A DNA stretch of 17,854 bases from Ga0077536 sp043744805 (GTDB lineage Bacteria > Pseudomonadota > Gammaproteobacteria > Ga0077536): assembly GCA_043744805.1 (NCBI GenBank), contig JAYTTZ010000262.1, positions 1 to 17,854 on the forward strand. The letters are read 5' to 3'. Shown piece by piece: positions 1 through 6,797 of this stretch; position 1 is the first letter of the stretch, and each line of letters starts with the position of its first letter. The position numbers were made by a program, and so were the translations under genes. The notes under the pieces are model-generated. The model was not told the DNA's origin. It did not search any database and saw only the letters and a program-made list of their open reading frames with translations.

Positions 1-1656
1 GACGTCTTCGGTCGCGTGACCCAGCACCGTGCTCGCCGTGCCGGTCGGGGCGTCATTCACGGCATCCACCACCAGGCCGAGGCTGGCCGCCACGGTGCCG
101 CCGTGGCCGTCGGCAACGGTGTAGCTGAAGGTTTCCGGACCGTTGAAATTGAGGTCTGGCGTATAGGTGAACGTGCCGTTCAAATTGTCCGTGAAAGACC
201 CGTGCAGGGCCGCGAGGCCCGTGACGGACAGCGGGTTGCCGTCGACGTCGCTGAAGCCTGCGAGCAGATCGCTGGCGGAGATCAGGTAGGGCGTGTCTTC
301 GCTGGCCCGGGCAAGCGTCGCGGTGGGCGCACCGACCGGTGCGTCGTTGCTCGCCGTCACCCCAAGCTGCACCTGGCCGGTCACCGTGCTGGTGCCATCG
401 GTGACGGTGTAGGTGAAAGTGTCCTGTCCGTTGAAATTCGGGGACGGCGTGTAGGTGAAGGTGCCATCGCCGTTGTCCACCAGGGTGCCGTTGCCCGGCG
501 CGGAGACACCCGTGACGCTGAGCGTATCGGCATCGAGGTCGGTGTCGTTGCCGAGCAAGATCGCGGCGCTGATCAGCACCGAGCCGTCCTCGGCCACGGT
601 CACGCTGTCAGCCACGGCCACTGGCGCGTGGTTGAGCCCGTTGCGATCGAGGGTCACAGCCACGTCGAGGGTCGCGGCGCCCTGGGTGTAACGCGCGTAA
701 CCGGCATTTTCACCGGCAAACTGCCAGGCGCCGATGCCGATCACTCTTCCGGTGCCCGCGCCATCCACCACCAGCGAATCCGTCTGGCTGAGCGCAACGA
801 TCTTCGCGGCGGTCACCGACAGCGTGTTGCCGATCTGGCCGAGATCGACATGCTCGATAGACGCCAGGTTGATGGCGGTGGCGAGGTTCACCGTCTTGCC
901 GCTGCCGCCCACTTCCAGGGTGTCGGTGCCGGCCCCGCCGTCCATGCTCGCGTCGGCAGCGTCGTAGACGAGGGTGTCGTCACCGGCACCGCCGCGCAGC
1001 GTGTCCTTGCCGCCGAGGCCTTCCAGCCGGTTGGCGCCGGTGTTGCCAGTGATGACATTGGCAGCGCCATTGCCGGTGCCGTTAAGGTCGTCGGCTCCCA
1101 GCAGCGTGAGGTTCTCCGTATTGGTGCGCAGGGTGTAGGAGATCAGTGCCTCGACGAGATCCGTGCCTTCCCTGGCCACGTCGGTCACCAGATCCCCGGC
1201 ATCGTCGACCCGGTAGATGTCGTTGCCGCGGCCGCCGCTCATGGCGTCCGCGCCAGTCCCGCCATTCAGCCGGTTGTTGCCGGTGTTGCCGGTCAGGACG
1301 TTGTTCAGGGTATTGCCGGTGGCGTTGTTGGCCCGCGAGCCGGTGAGCGTCACCCGCTCCACGTTGGTGGGCAGCGTGTAGGTGATGCTGCTCAGGACCG
1401 AATCCGTGCCTTGATCGAGGAGTTCGCGGACGCTGTCGCCCCCGCTGTCCAGCAGATAGGTATCGTTGCCGGCGCCGCCGGTCATGATGTCGTTGCCAAG
1501 GCCGCCGTCGAGGACGTCGTTGCCGCCGCCGCCCTTCAGGTTATCGTTGCCGGCAAGGCCACTCAGGAGGTCCGCGCCCAGCAGGCCGTCGATGACGTCT
1601 GCGGCGGCGGTGCCCACCAGGTTGTCATTGCCGGAAGTTCCTTTTTTGTTGGCCAT
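1..1656 (-). CDS. Large RTX calcium-binding protein with tandem-95 repeats, N-terminal part (3' end outside window)
   Basis: The frame is open from an ATG at 1656 to the left edge, giving 552 residues with no stop. GAGGA lies about 11 bases before the ATG. There is no signal peptide, as expected of type I secretion substrates. RTX nonapeptides of the GGxGxDxL kind start almost at the N-terminus (residues 8-66) and recur at 122-150 and 203-240. Two roughly 80-residue units (about 64-144 and 145-225) share the pattern GTDxV..IxYTLxTNxExxTLxG. From about residue 343 come Ig/cadherin-like tandem-95 repeats, each with an APV-type start, an EDG/EDT segment, an LSVTG strand, GTFTYTP and an F-x-Y-T-V-x-D-G end. 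Members of this family are exported adhesins or surface-layer-like proteins that fold on binding calcium; the substrate is unknown. RTX repeats usually lie at the C-terminus, so the total length and the export signal must be beyond the window. Confidence 0.88.
   Translation of the reverse strand, partial: MANKKGTSGNDNLVGTAAADVIDGLLGADLLSGLAGNDNLKGGGGNDVLDGGLGNDIMTGGAGNDTYLLDSGGDSVRELLDQGTDSVLSSITYTLPTNVERVTLTGSRANNATGNTLNNVLTGNTGNNRLNGGTGADAMSGGRGNDIYRVDDAGDLVTDVAREGTDLVEALISYTLRTNTENLTLLGADDLNGTGNGAANVITGNTGANRLEGLGGKDTLRGGAGDDTLVYDAADASMDGGAGTDTLEVGGSGKTVNLATAINLASIEHVDLGQIGNTLSVTAAKIVALSQTDSLVVDGAGTGRVIGIGAWQFAGENAGYARYTQGAATLDVAVTLDRNGLNHAPVAVADSVTVAEDGSVLISAAILLGNDTDLDADTLSVTGVSAPGNGTLVDNGDGTFTYTPSPNFNGQDTFTYTVTDGTSTVTGQVQLGVTASNDAPVGAPTATLARASEDTPYLISASDLLAGFSDVDGNPLSVTGLAALHGSFTDNLNGTFTYTPDLNFNGPETFSYTVADGHGGTVAASLGLVVDAVNDAPTGTASTVLGHATEDV
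49..630 (-). repeat. Two tandem-95 (Ig/cadherin-like) protein repeats, with a third beginning
   Basis: In the RTX protein the AP start of the repeat recurs at residues 344, 439 and 536, a period of 95 and then 97 residues. Each complete unit contains an acidic ED followed by LISA, then a D-x-D calcium-type segment, LSVTG, GTFTYTP and NFNG before the TYTV/SYTV strand. The third unit is cut by the window edge. The repeats have diverged at the DNA level, so this is an old protein repeat and not a recent duplication. Confidence 0.85.
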
Positions 1657-1728
1657 GTCCTGAATCCTCGGGCGCAATTGGGGCGGCGGGACGCCGGTGC
1701 GAACGCGGCGGGGACGCCACGTTCAAAA

Positions 1729-1757
1729 AATACACGCAGATCATGACGGCTGCTCAA
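1729..1757 (-). promoter_or_regulatory. Candidate sigma70-type promoter of the RTX gene
   Basis: Reading the minus strand, TTGAGC (1757-1752) and TGTATT (1734-1729) are separated by exactly 17 bases. Each hexamer matches the consensus at four of six positions, and an A/T-rich run sits at the -10. Transcription would start near 1722, leaving a leader of about 65 bases. This is prediction from pattern only. Confidence 0.38.
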
Positions 1758-1881
1758 GGAGACTCGGTGGAAACTGCCAAGCCTTACCGCGCTTCGCGGG
1801 CTGGCCTCGGGGCAAGTTCCCGCAGGGTCGGCAGAAGTTGCGCAGATTCGCTGGGTGATCCCGTGACGCGCCCCAGCCGCA

Positions 1882-1911
1882 GCTTACTCAGGACGCAGGG
1901 CTTGGGTAAGC
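1882..1911. repeat. Inverted repeat, 9-base arms, between the RTX and epoxide hydrolase genes
   Basis: GCTTACTCA (1882-1890) pairs with TGGGTAAGC (1903-1911) at eight of nine positions, the ninth being a G-T pair; the loop is 12 bases. It lies within the 317-base gene-free stretch 1657-1973, which otherwise holds the RTX promoter and a GC-rich hairpin and no coding sequence that I can support. It could be a second hairpin after the hydrolase or a distal regulator site for the RTX gene. Confidence 0.4.
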
Positions 1912-1929
1912 GCGGAAAATGGCCAGGAT

Positions 1930-1951
1930 GGGGCCCCGGGACCTGGGCCCC
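1930..1951 (-). terminator. GC-rich hairpin after the epoxide hydrolase, probable terminator
   Basis: GGGGCCC (1930-1936) pairs perfectly with GGGCCCC (1945-1951) around an 8-base loop. It begins 22 bases after the hydrolase stop codon on the minus strand. The only T-run, four bases, comes about 11 bases later, so it is not a textbook intrinsic terminator. Confidence 0.42.
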
Positions 1952-1973
1952 GGAGCCGCGAAGTGCCCGTCCC

Positions 1974-3116
1974 TCACCCCATCGCCCGGAACCCCGCCCG
2001 CACTTCGTCCACGAATACCTGCGGCTGCTCGAAAGCCGCGAAATGGCCGCCCTTGGGCAGCTGGTTGTAATGGGCGAGCTTCAGGTAGCGCCCTTCCGCC
2101 CAGCGCCGCGAGGCGCGGAAGATTTCGTGCGGATACACGCTCACCGCCACCGGCACGTGGATCGGATCCTTTGGCCGGGTAAGCACGCCGAAGCTCTGCC
2201 AGTACAGGCGGGCTGACGACGCGGCTGAGGCCGGCAGCCAGTACATCATCACGTTATCCAGCAGTTCGTCGCGGGTGAGGACGTTTTCCGGGTGGCCGTC
2301 GCAGTCGGTCCAGGCCCAGAACTTCTCGAGGATCCACGCCGCCTGGCCGATGGGCGAATCGGTGAGGCCGTAGCCGACCGTCTGCGGCCGGGTGCTTTGC
2401 TCCTTGGAATAGCCGGAATCCCACTCCCAGTAGTACTTGCCGGCGACGATGGCCTGCTGCTCGTACTCGGTGAGGTTGTCGAGGGAATCGGCCGTGGGCG
2501 TGACCAGCGGCATATTGGTGTGGATGCCCATGCAGTGGGCGGTCTCGGTCATGGCGATACTGTGGGTGACGGCCGAGCCCCAGTCGCCGCCCTGGGCGTA
2601 GTAGCGCGCGTAGCCGAGGCGGGCCATGAGCTTGCCCCAGGCTTCGCCGATTTTCTCCACGCCCCAGCCGGGGGCGGTGGGTTTGCCGGAAAAGCCGAAG
2701 CCCGGCAGGGTCGGGCAAACCACGTGGAAGGCATCGGCCGCCGAGCCGCCGTGGGCTGCGGGGTTGGTGAGTGGTGCGATGACCTTCAGGAACTCGATGA
2801 CCGAGCCCGGCCAGCCGTGGGTCATCACCAGCGGTCGCGCGCCGGCGAACGGCGAGCGGGCATGCAGGAACTGGATGCTGAGGCCGTCGATCTCGGTCTC
2901 GAACTGCGGCCACGCGTTGAGCCGTGCTTCGCAGCGGCGCCAGTCGTACTGGTGCTGCCAGTAGTCGCAAACTTCGCGCATGTAGGCCAGCGGGATGCCC
3001 TGGCTCCAGTCAGCTGGCGTCTCGCGCTCGGGCCAGCGCGCGTTGGCAAGCCGGGATTTGAGGTCGCCCAAGGCGCTGTCGGGCACGGCAAATCGGAAAG
3101 GACGAATCTCGCTCAT
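1974..3116 (-). CDS. Epoxide hydrolase, microsomal (mEH/EHN) type
   Basis: This 380-residue alpha/beta hydrolase opens epoxides with water to give vicinal diols. It has the N-terminal EHN domain (about residues 3-110, with F-x-F-x-V-P and LKSRLANARWPE) and then the catalytic fold. The oxyanion-hole motif is HGWPGS (100-105). The nucleophile is D178 in GGDWGS and the charge-relay acid is E331 in YPHE. The base is H358 in GGHFAAFEQP, very like human mEH around its catalytic histidine. Tyrosines Y236 and Y305 fit the two that activate the epoxide oxygen. The start at 3116 is chosen because GAGGAGA lies about 8 bases upstream and the EHN domain begins at once; an in-frame upstream extension to 3284 looks non-coding and covers the promoter. 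It is divergent from the HAD and BVMO genes, consistent with catabolism of a cyclic or terpenoid compound. All catalytic residues are present. Confidence 0.93.
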   Translation of the reverse strand: MSEIRPFRFAVPDSALGDLKSRLANARWPERETPADWSQGIPLAYMREVCDYWQHQYDWRRCEARLNAWPQFETEIDGLSIQFLHARSPFAGARPLVMTHGWPGSVIEFLKVIAPLTNPAAHGGSAADAFHVVCPTLPGFGFSGKPTAPGWGVEKIGEAWGKLMARLGYARYYAQGGDWGSAVTHSIAMTETAHCMGIHTNMPLVTPTADSLDNLTEYEQQAIVAGKYYWEWDSGYSKEQSTRPQTVGYGLTDSPIGQAAWILEKFWAWTDCDGHPENVLTRDELLDNVMMYWLPASAASSARLYWQSFGVLTRPKDPIHVPVAVSVYPHEIFRASRRWAEGRYLKLAHYNQLPKGGHFAAFEQPQVFVDEVRAGFRAMG

Positions 3117-3158
3117 GACGCTGGTCTCCTCTGGGTCGTTTGGTTTGCTTGTGGGCCG

Positions 3159-3164
3159 AGTATA
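3159..3164 (-). promoter_or_regulatory. Candidate -10 element for the epoxide hydrolase gene
   Basis: TATACT on the minus strand (five of six consensus bases) lies 42 bases before the hydrolase ATG. No convincing -35 is found 16-18 bases upstream, so an activator may be needed or the call may be wrong. Confidence 0.32.
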
Positions 3165-3210
3165 GGGGGACGGTCGGTGGGTGGCCCTGCGGGAAGGCGA
3201 ACCGGATGGC

Positions 3211-3224
3211 GTGCGGCGCCGCAC
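3211..3224. repeat. 14-base perfect palindrome between divergent genes
   Basis: GTGCGGCGCCGCAC is a perfect palindrome. Its centre is about 56 bases from the -10 of the hydrolase and about 51 bases from the -10 of the HAD gene, almost midway. It is a candidate operator for a regulator of both genes, though GC-rich palindromes also arise by chance in DNA of this composition. Confidence 0.35.
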
Positions 3225-3242
3225 CTCCCAAAAATGCAGTGG

Positions 3243-3271
3243 CCGGCACCGCCACCCCGCTTGCGTATACT
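3243..3271 (+). promoter_or_regulatory. Candidate promoter of the HAD hydrolase gene
   Basis: A good -10, TATACT (3266-3271), lies 17 bases after a weak -35, CCGGCA (three of six). It would give a leader of about 26 bases. The same TATACT -10 occurs in the opposite direction for the hydrolase. Confidence 0.4.
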
Positions 3272-3303
3272 CCCCGCCATTCAAACCGAACGGGTTGCAG
3301 GCG

Positions 3304-4023
3304 ATGTCAATTCGAGGCGTCTTTTTTGATCTGGGTGGAACGCTCTACACCTACCGCAACGTGCCCCGCAGCCACGGTGAACTCCTGGTCCAGGCCGCCG
3401 GGCGCCTCGGCGTGGCCGACGTGCGCAGCGTAAAAAAGGCCTACGGCGAAGTCATCCAGTCGCTCAGCGCCGAGTATGCGGAGATGCCCTACTACCTCCA
3501 CCGCGATCTCTTCCGCGACGCCTTCGTGCGCTGCATCGAACGGGTGGGCCGCGATGCCGATGCGGATCTCGTGGACTGGTACCTGGACCAGCACCGCGAA
3601 TCGGTCTTCGGCTGCCTGGAAATCAAACCCGACTGCGTGGACACGTTGGCGGCCCTGCGCGATCTCGGGCTCTACCAGTGCATCGTTTCCAACATTGACG
3701 AGGACATGCTGGAACCCCTGATCCAGCGCGAAGGCCTGCACCGCTGGCTCGACCACTGGACCAGCTCGGAAGCCGCCCGCTCCTGCAAGCCGCACCGCGA
3801 TTTTTTTGAACTGTGCCTGCGGAAATCCGGGCTCGAGGCCCACGAAGTGCTGTTCGTGGGGGACTCCCCGGAACACGACATCGCCGGCGCCGGGGCGCTC
3901 GGCATGCGCACCGCGCTCATCATCGACGCAGGCATGCCGCCGCCGCTCCAGGTCGGCAAGGCAACGATCGCACCGCACTACACCATCCGCAGCCTCGGCG
4001 AGCTGCCCGGCCTGTTGCGCTGA
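3304..4023 (+). CDS. HAD-superfamily hydrolase
   Basis: This is a 239-residue cytoplasmic protein of the haloacid-dehalogenase superfamily. Motif I is FFDLGGTL, with the nucleophile at D9. Motif II is S129 in CIVSN. Motif III is K162 in SCKP. Motif IV is GDS at 186-188 with D192 in FVGDSPEHDIAGAGALG. A helical cap lies between about residues 18 and 100, as in subclass C1. The usual second aspartate of motif I (DxD) is G11 here, so ordinary phosphatase activity is not assured. The start at 3304 is the methionine just before motif I; in-frame codons back to 3181 overlap the promoter and look non-coding. It lies 96 bases before the BVMO gene on the same strand, but the BVMO has its own promoter. 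The substrate cannot be told from sequence. Confidence 0.88.
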   Translation: MSIRGVFFDLGGTLYTYRNVPRSHGELLVQAAGRLGVADVRSVKKAYGEVIQSLSAEYAEMPYYLHRDLFRDAFVRCIERVGRDADADLVDWYLDQHRESVFGCLEIKPDCVDTLAALRDLGLYQCIVSNIDEDMLEPLIQREGLHRWLDHWTSSEAARSCKPHRDFFELCLRKSGLEAHEVLFVGDSPEHDIAGAGALGMRTALIIDAGMPPPLQVGKATIAPHYTIRSLGELPGLLR

Positions 4024-4025
4024 AC

Positions 4026-4055
4026 TTGGCCCAAGCGACCGACGTGGCAGATAAT
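4026..4055 (+). promoter_or_regulatory. Promoter of the BVMO gene
   Basis: TTGGCC (4026-4031) and GATAAT (4050-4055, five of six) are separated by 18 bases, right after the HAD stop codon. Transcription would start near 4062, giving a leader of about 58 bases that contains two palindromes. Confidence 0.48.
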
Positions 4056-4078
4056 CCCGGTGCCATTACCGCACCGGG
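4056..4078. repeat. Perfect inverted repeat, 8-base arms, at the BVMO transcription start
   Basis: CCCGGTGC (4056-4063) and GCACCGGG (4071-4078) are exact reverse complements around a 7-base loop. The repeat begins one base after the BVMO -10 and would span its transcription start, where a repressor would block. It could instead be a hairpin ending the HAD transcript, but no T-run follows it. Confidence 0.5.
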
Positions 4079-4085
4079 CAGCCGT

Positions 4086-4098
4086 ATTGTCAGACAAT
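4086..4098. promoter_or_regulatory. Putative FadR-type GntR operator in the BVMO leader
   Basis: ATTGTCAGACAAT is a perfect palindrome with 6-base arms about one A. It fits TNGTNNNACNA, the consensus described for the FadR subfamily of GntR regulators. It lies between the predicted transcription start and the ribosome-binding site (AAGGGGAG, 4103-4110). No GntR gene is in the window, so the regulator would be encoded elsewhere. Confidence 0.5.
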
Positions 4099-4119
4099 CC
4101 TGAAGGGGAGTACTTGGGA

Positions 4120-5730
4120 ATGAGCACCAACCAGCACCACAACGGCCCGCTCGATGCCGTGATCGTCGGCGCCGGCTTTGCCGGCTTGTACATGTTGCAC
4201 CGCCTGCGGCAAATCGGCATGGACGCGAAAATCATCGAAGCCGGCAGCGGCGCAGGCGGGACCTGGTTCTGGAACCGCTACCCCGGCGCGCGCGTCGACA
4301 TCGAAAGCATGCAGTACTCCTACAAGTTCTCCGATGCACTGGCCCAGGCGTGGAACTGGTCGGAACGCTACGCCACCCAGCCGGAACTGCTTACCTACAT
4401 TGCCCATGTGATCGAGCGCTTCCAGCTCGCCGACGGCATCCAGTTCAATACCCGCGTCAACAGCGCGAAGTTCGACGAAGCCAGCGGCCTGTGGCAGGTC
4501 GCAACCAGCGACGGCAAGACCCTCACCGCCCGGCACTGCATCATGGCCACGGGCTGCCTCTCCTCCACCAACGAACCGAGCTTCAAGGGCCAGGCGAGCT
4601 TCAAGGGCAACTTCTACCACACCGGCAAGTGGCCAACGGAAGGCGTGGACTTCACCGGCAAGACGGTGGTGGTGATTGGCACCGGTTCCTCCGCCATCCA
4701 GTCCATCCCGGAAATCGCCAGGCAAGCCCAGCATCTCTACGTGCTCCAGCGCACCGCCAACTACTCGGTGCCGGCGCACAACCAGCCGCTCGATCCGGCC
4801 TACGTGGCCGACATCAAGGCCAACTACAAGGCGCTGCGCGACCGCGGCCTCGCCCAGCCGCTGGCCTATGACATCAACCTCAACCCGAAGACGGCCGCCG
4901 AATACTCGCCCGAAGAAATCCGTGCAGAACTCGACCGTCGCTGGGCCTGGGGCGGCCTGCCGATCTACGGCGCATTCGCGGATCTCCTGGTGAACCCCGA
5001 CACCAACGCCATCGTCGCCGCGTACATGCGCGAGAAGATTCGCGCCATCGTGAAAGACCCGGCCACCGCCGCACTGCTGGCGCCCCGGGGCACTTTCGGC
5101 TGCAAGCGCGTGTGCGTGGACACCGGTTACTACGACACCTACAACCGTCCCAACGTGACCCTGGTCGACATCAGCGCGATTGGCGTGGAAGAAATGACCG
5201 CGACCGGCGTCACCGCAGGCGGGCGCGCTATCGCGGCCGACGCCATCGTCTTTGCCACCGGCTTCGACGCCATGACCGGCTCGCTTGATCGCATCAGCAT
5301 CCGCGGTCGCGACGACGTCGCGCTGAAGGACAAATGGGCGGCGGGCCCCATCACCTACCTCGGCCTGATGTCCGGCGGCTTCCCCAACCTCTACACCATC
5401 ACCGGCCCGGGCAGCCCGTCGGTGCTGACCAACATGATTGCCTCCATCGAACAGCACGTAGACTTCATCACCGAGTGCGTGGACTACATGCGCACGCACG
5501 GCGTCCGCCACATCGAGCCCCGGCACGATGCGGAACTCGCGTGGGGGGATCACGTGCAGGAAGTGGCGAACGGCACCCTGCTCTACTCCTGCAACTCCTG
5601 GTACCTCGGCGCCAACGTGCCCGGCAAGCCGCGCGTGTTCATGCCCTACCTCGGCTATCCGGCCTATGCGCAGAAGTGCCGCGAAGTGGCGGCCAATGGC
5701 TACGAAGGCTTCAAGCTCATCGCGGCCTGA
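4120..5730 (+). CDS. Class B flavoprotein (Baeyer-Villiger) monooxygenase
   Basis: This 536-residue FAD- and NADPH-dependent enzyme inserts oxygen next to a ketone to form an ester or lactone; cyclohexanone and phenylacetone monooxygenases are about the same size. The first Rossmann motif GAGFAG is at 17-22. GGTWFWNRYPGARVD, typical of the family, is at 46-60. The BVMO fingerprint F-x-G-x3-H-T-x2-W-P reads FKGNFYHTGKWP at 161-172. The NADPH Rossmann motif GTGSSA is at 187-192, and ATGFD and ITGPGSP follow in the C-terminal half. There is no signal peptide, so it is cytoplasmic. The ATG at 4120 is chosen for AAGGGGAG 9 bases upstream and because the FAD motif follows at once; an in-frame ATG at 4060 lies inside the leader hairpin. 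The substrate is probably a cyclic or aryl ketone, which sequence alone cannot settle. Confidence 0.93.
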   Translation: MSTNQHHNGPLDAVIVGAGFAGLYMLHRLRQIGMDAKIIEAGSGAGGTWFWNRYPGARVDIESMQYSYKFSDALAQAWNWSERYATQPELLTYIAHVIERFQLADGIQFNTRVNSAKFDEASGLWQVATSDGKTLTARHCIMATGCLSSTNEPSFKGQASFKGNFYHTGKWPTEGVDFTGKTVVVIGTGSSAIQSIPEIARQAQHLYVLQRTANYSVPAHNQPLDPAYVADIKANYKALRDRGLAQPLAYDINLNPKTAAEYSPEEIRAELDRRWAWGGLPIYGAFADLLVNPDTNAIVAAYMREKIRAIVKDPATAALLAPRGTFGCKRVCVDTGYYDTYNRPNVTLVDISAIGVEEMTATGVTAGGRAIAADAIVFATGFDAMTGSLDRISIRGRDDVALKDKWAAGPITYLGLMSGGFPNLYTITGPGSPSVLTNMIASIEQHVDFITECVDYMRTHGVRHIEPRHDAELAWGDHVQEVANGTLLYSCNSWYLGANVPGKPRVFMPYLGYPAYAQKCREVAANGYEGFKLIAA

Positions 5731-5747
5731 AGGCAATTCAGCTTCGG

Positions 5748-5770
5748 CGAGGCGTCCTCGCGGTGCCTCG
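5748..5770 (+). other. Weak hairpin between the BVMO and DUF445 genes
   Basis: CGAGGC (5748-5753) pairs perfectly with GCCTCG (5765-5770) around an 11-base loop, 18 bases after the BVMO stop. No T-run follows. It may slow or end BVMO transcription, but the case is weak. Confidence 0.22.
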
Positions 5771-5830
5771 ACGCGGCCCGGTTCGAACCAAGAAGACGCT
5801 GGCTAACGGTGGCCCCAGGAGAATTTCCGC

Positions 5831-6511
5831 ATGATTAACATGAGTGGCTGGACCAACCTCATCTCGTTCGTGATCATGGTGGCGGGTTACTTCATCCCCA
5901 CCTACGGCGAGCCCATCACCGCCATCGGCGCGTTCGCGCTGTCGGGGGCGTTCACCAACTGGCTTGCCATTTACATGCTTTTCGACAAGGTGCCCTACCT
6001 CTACGGCTCGGGCGTCGTGCCCATGCGTTTCCAGGAGTTCAAGGCCGGCATCAAGCACCTCATCGTCACCGAGTTCTTCTCCCGCGAACACATCGAGCGC
6101 TTCTTCCACCAGCACGGCGCGAAGTCGGCGCAGGCCATCGGCGAAAGCATCGACTACGACCGCGTGTTCGAACACCTCAGCGACGCCATCGTCGATTCCC
6201 CGCTGGGCGGTGCGCTGAAGATGTTCGGCGGCAAGCAGGCGCTGGCGCCGCTCAAGGATCCCATCGTCGAGAAGCTCAAGGGCGTCGTGGACGAACTGGC
6301 CAGTTCCGCCGGCGACGGCACGCTCACCGAAGGCCTGGTGGCCCAGGTCGAGCACATCATCGATGCCCGCCTGGCCGAACTCACCCCGGAGAAAGTGAAG
6401 CAGATCATGGAGGAGATGATCCGCAAGCACCTCGGGTGGCTGGTGCTGTGGGGCGGCGTGTTCGGCGGGCTGATTGGCTTCATCTCGGAAGGCGTGAAAC
6501 TCTTTTTCTGA
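5831..6511 (+). CDS. DUF445 family membrane protein
   Basis: This 226-residue protein resembles the DUF445 (YheB/YjiN) family, whose function is unknown. Two hydrophobic segments open it (about residues 8-24 and 29-51), with the family motif TNWLAIYMLF at 42-51 followed by G-x-V-P-M-R-F. The middle (about 65-195) is soluble and mostly helical, including EHIERFF and a stretch of charged helices. A third membrane segment near 200-220 ends the protein. Many family members are about 400 residues, so this is a short form. AGGAGA sits 8 bases before the ATG. The gene lies 100 bases after the BVMO gene, so cotranscription is uncertain. Directly after its stop codon comes the remnant of a photolyase-related gene, so the surrounding DNA has been rearranged. 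This gene itself looks intact. Confidence 0.82.
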   Translation: MINMSGWTNLISFVIMVAGYFIPTYGEPITAIGAFALSGAFTNWLAIYMLFDKVPYLYGSGVVPMRFQEFKAGIKHLIVTEFFSREHIERFFHQHGAKSAQAIGESIDYDRVFEHLSDAIVDSPLGGALKMFGGKQALAPLKDPIVEKLKGVVDELASSAGDGTLTEGLVAQVEHIIDARLAELTPEKVKQIMEEMIRKHLGWLVLWGGVFGGLIGFISEGVKLFF

Positions 6512-6512
6512 C

Positions 6513-6707
6513 CGCCCGGCGGAACGCCTGGGCGAACGCGCCTGCCCCTACACCACGCTGTACTGGGATTTCCTGCTGCGCCACGAGTCGCTGCTGGCGG
6601 CGAATCCGCGCATGCGCCTGCAGGTGCGCAACCTTGGCCGGCTGGGCAAGGACGAGAAAGCGGCCATCGCCTTGCAGGCCGCCGGGTTCCGACGGTCCCT
6701 CGCCTGA
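6513..6707 (+). pseudogene. C-terminal remnant of a cryptochrome/photolyase-related (FeS-BCP type) protein
   Basis: The frame ending at TGA 6705-6707 encodes about 64 residues that I recognise as the C-terminal end of prokaryotic photolyase-related proteins of the iron-sulphur (FeS-BCP) type. These proteins use FAD, an antenna pigment and a [4Fe-4S] cluster. The marks are ERACPYTTLYWDFLLRH, where the family has a CPFN-x-LYW segment with the last cluster cysteine, and then ANPRM before a short helical tail. The frame has a stop at 6495-6497 and no ATG or GTG before an internal ATG at 6612, so no useful protein can be made. The missing 400 or more N-terminal residues are not upstream, where the intact DUF445 gene stands. 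A deletion with a junction near 6512-6520 explains this. The family assignment rests on my memory of the motif and has not been searched. Confidence 0.68.
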
Positions 6708-6797
6708 CGCGACGCAGCAGTCCTTGCGGCTGGCAGCGCCTCGCCACCCTCCGCCGTGTGTCTTGCCGACCGTCACCGGATTGCCATGATGGGCGCG

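Noticed and set aside
16..1746. Long plus-strand frame opposite the RTX gene
   Set aside because: The minus strand encodes clear RTX and tandem-95 repeats; the plus frame is low-complexity and matches nothing, as usual for GC-rich antisense frames.
3304..5730. HAD and BVMO genes as one simple operon
   Set aside because: A separate promoter and two palindromes lie between them, so the BVMO is probably controlled independently, though read-through is possible.
4090..5736. 548-codon minus frame covering the whole BVMO gene
   Set aside because: The BVMO has all its family motifs on the plus strand. The antisense frame is a by-product of GC-rich third positions.
5780..5789. GGTTCGAACC, like a tRNA T-loop
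   Set aside because: The flanks do not form a T stem and no anticodon or acceptor arm is nearby on either strand, so it is only a short palindrome.
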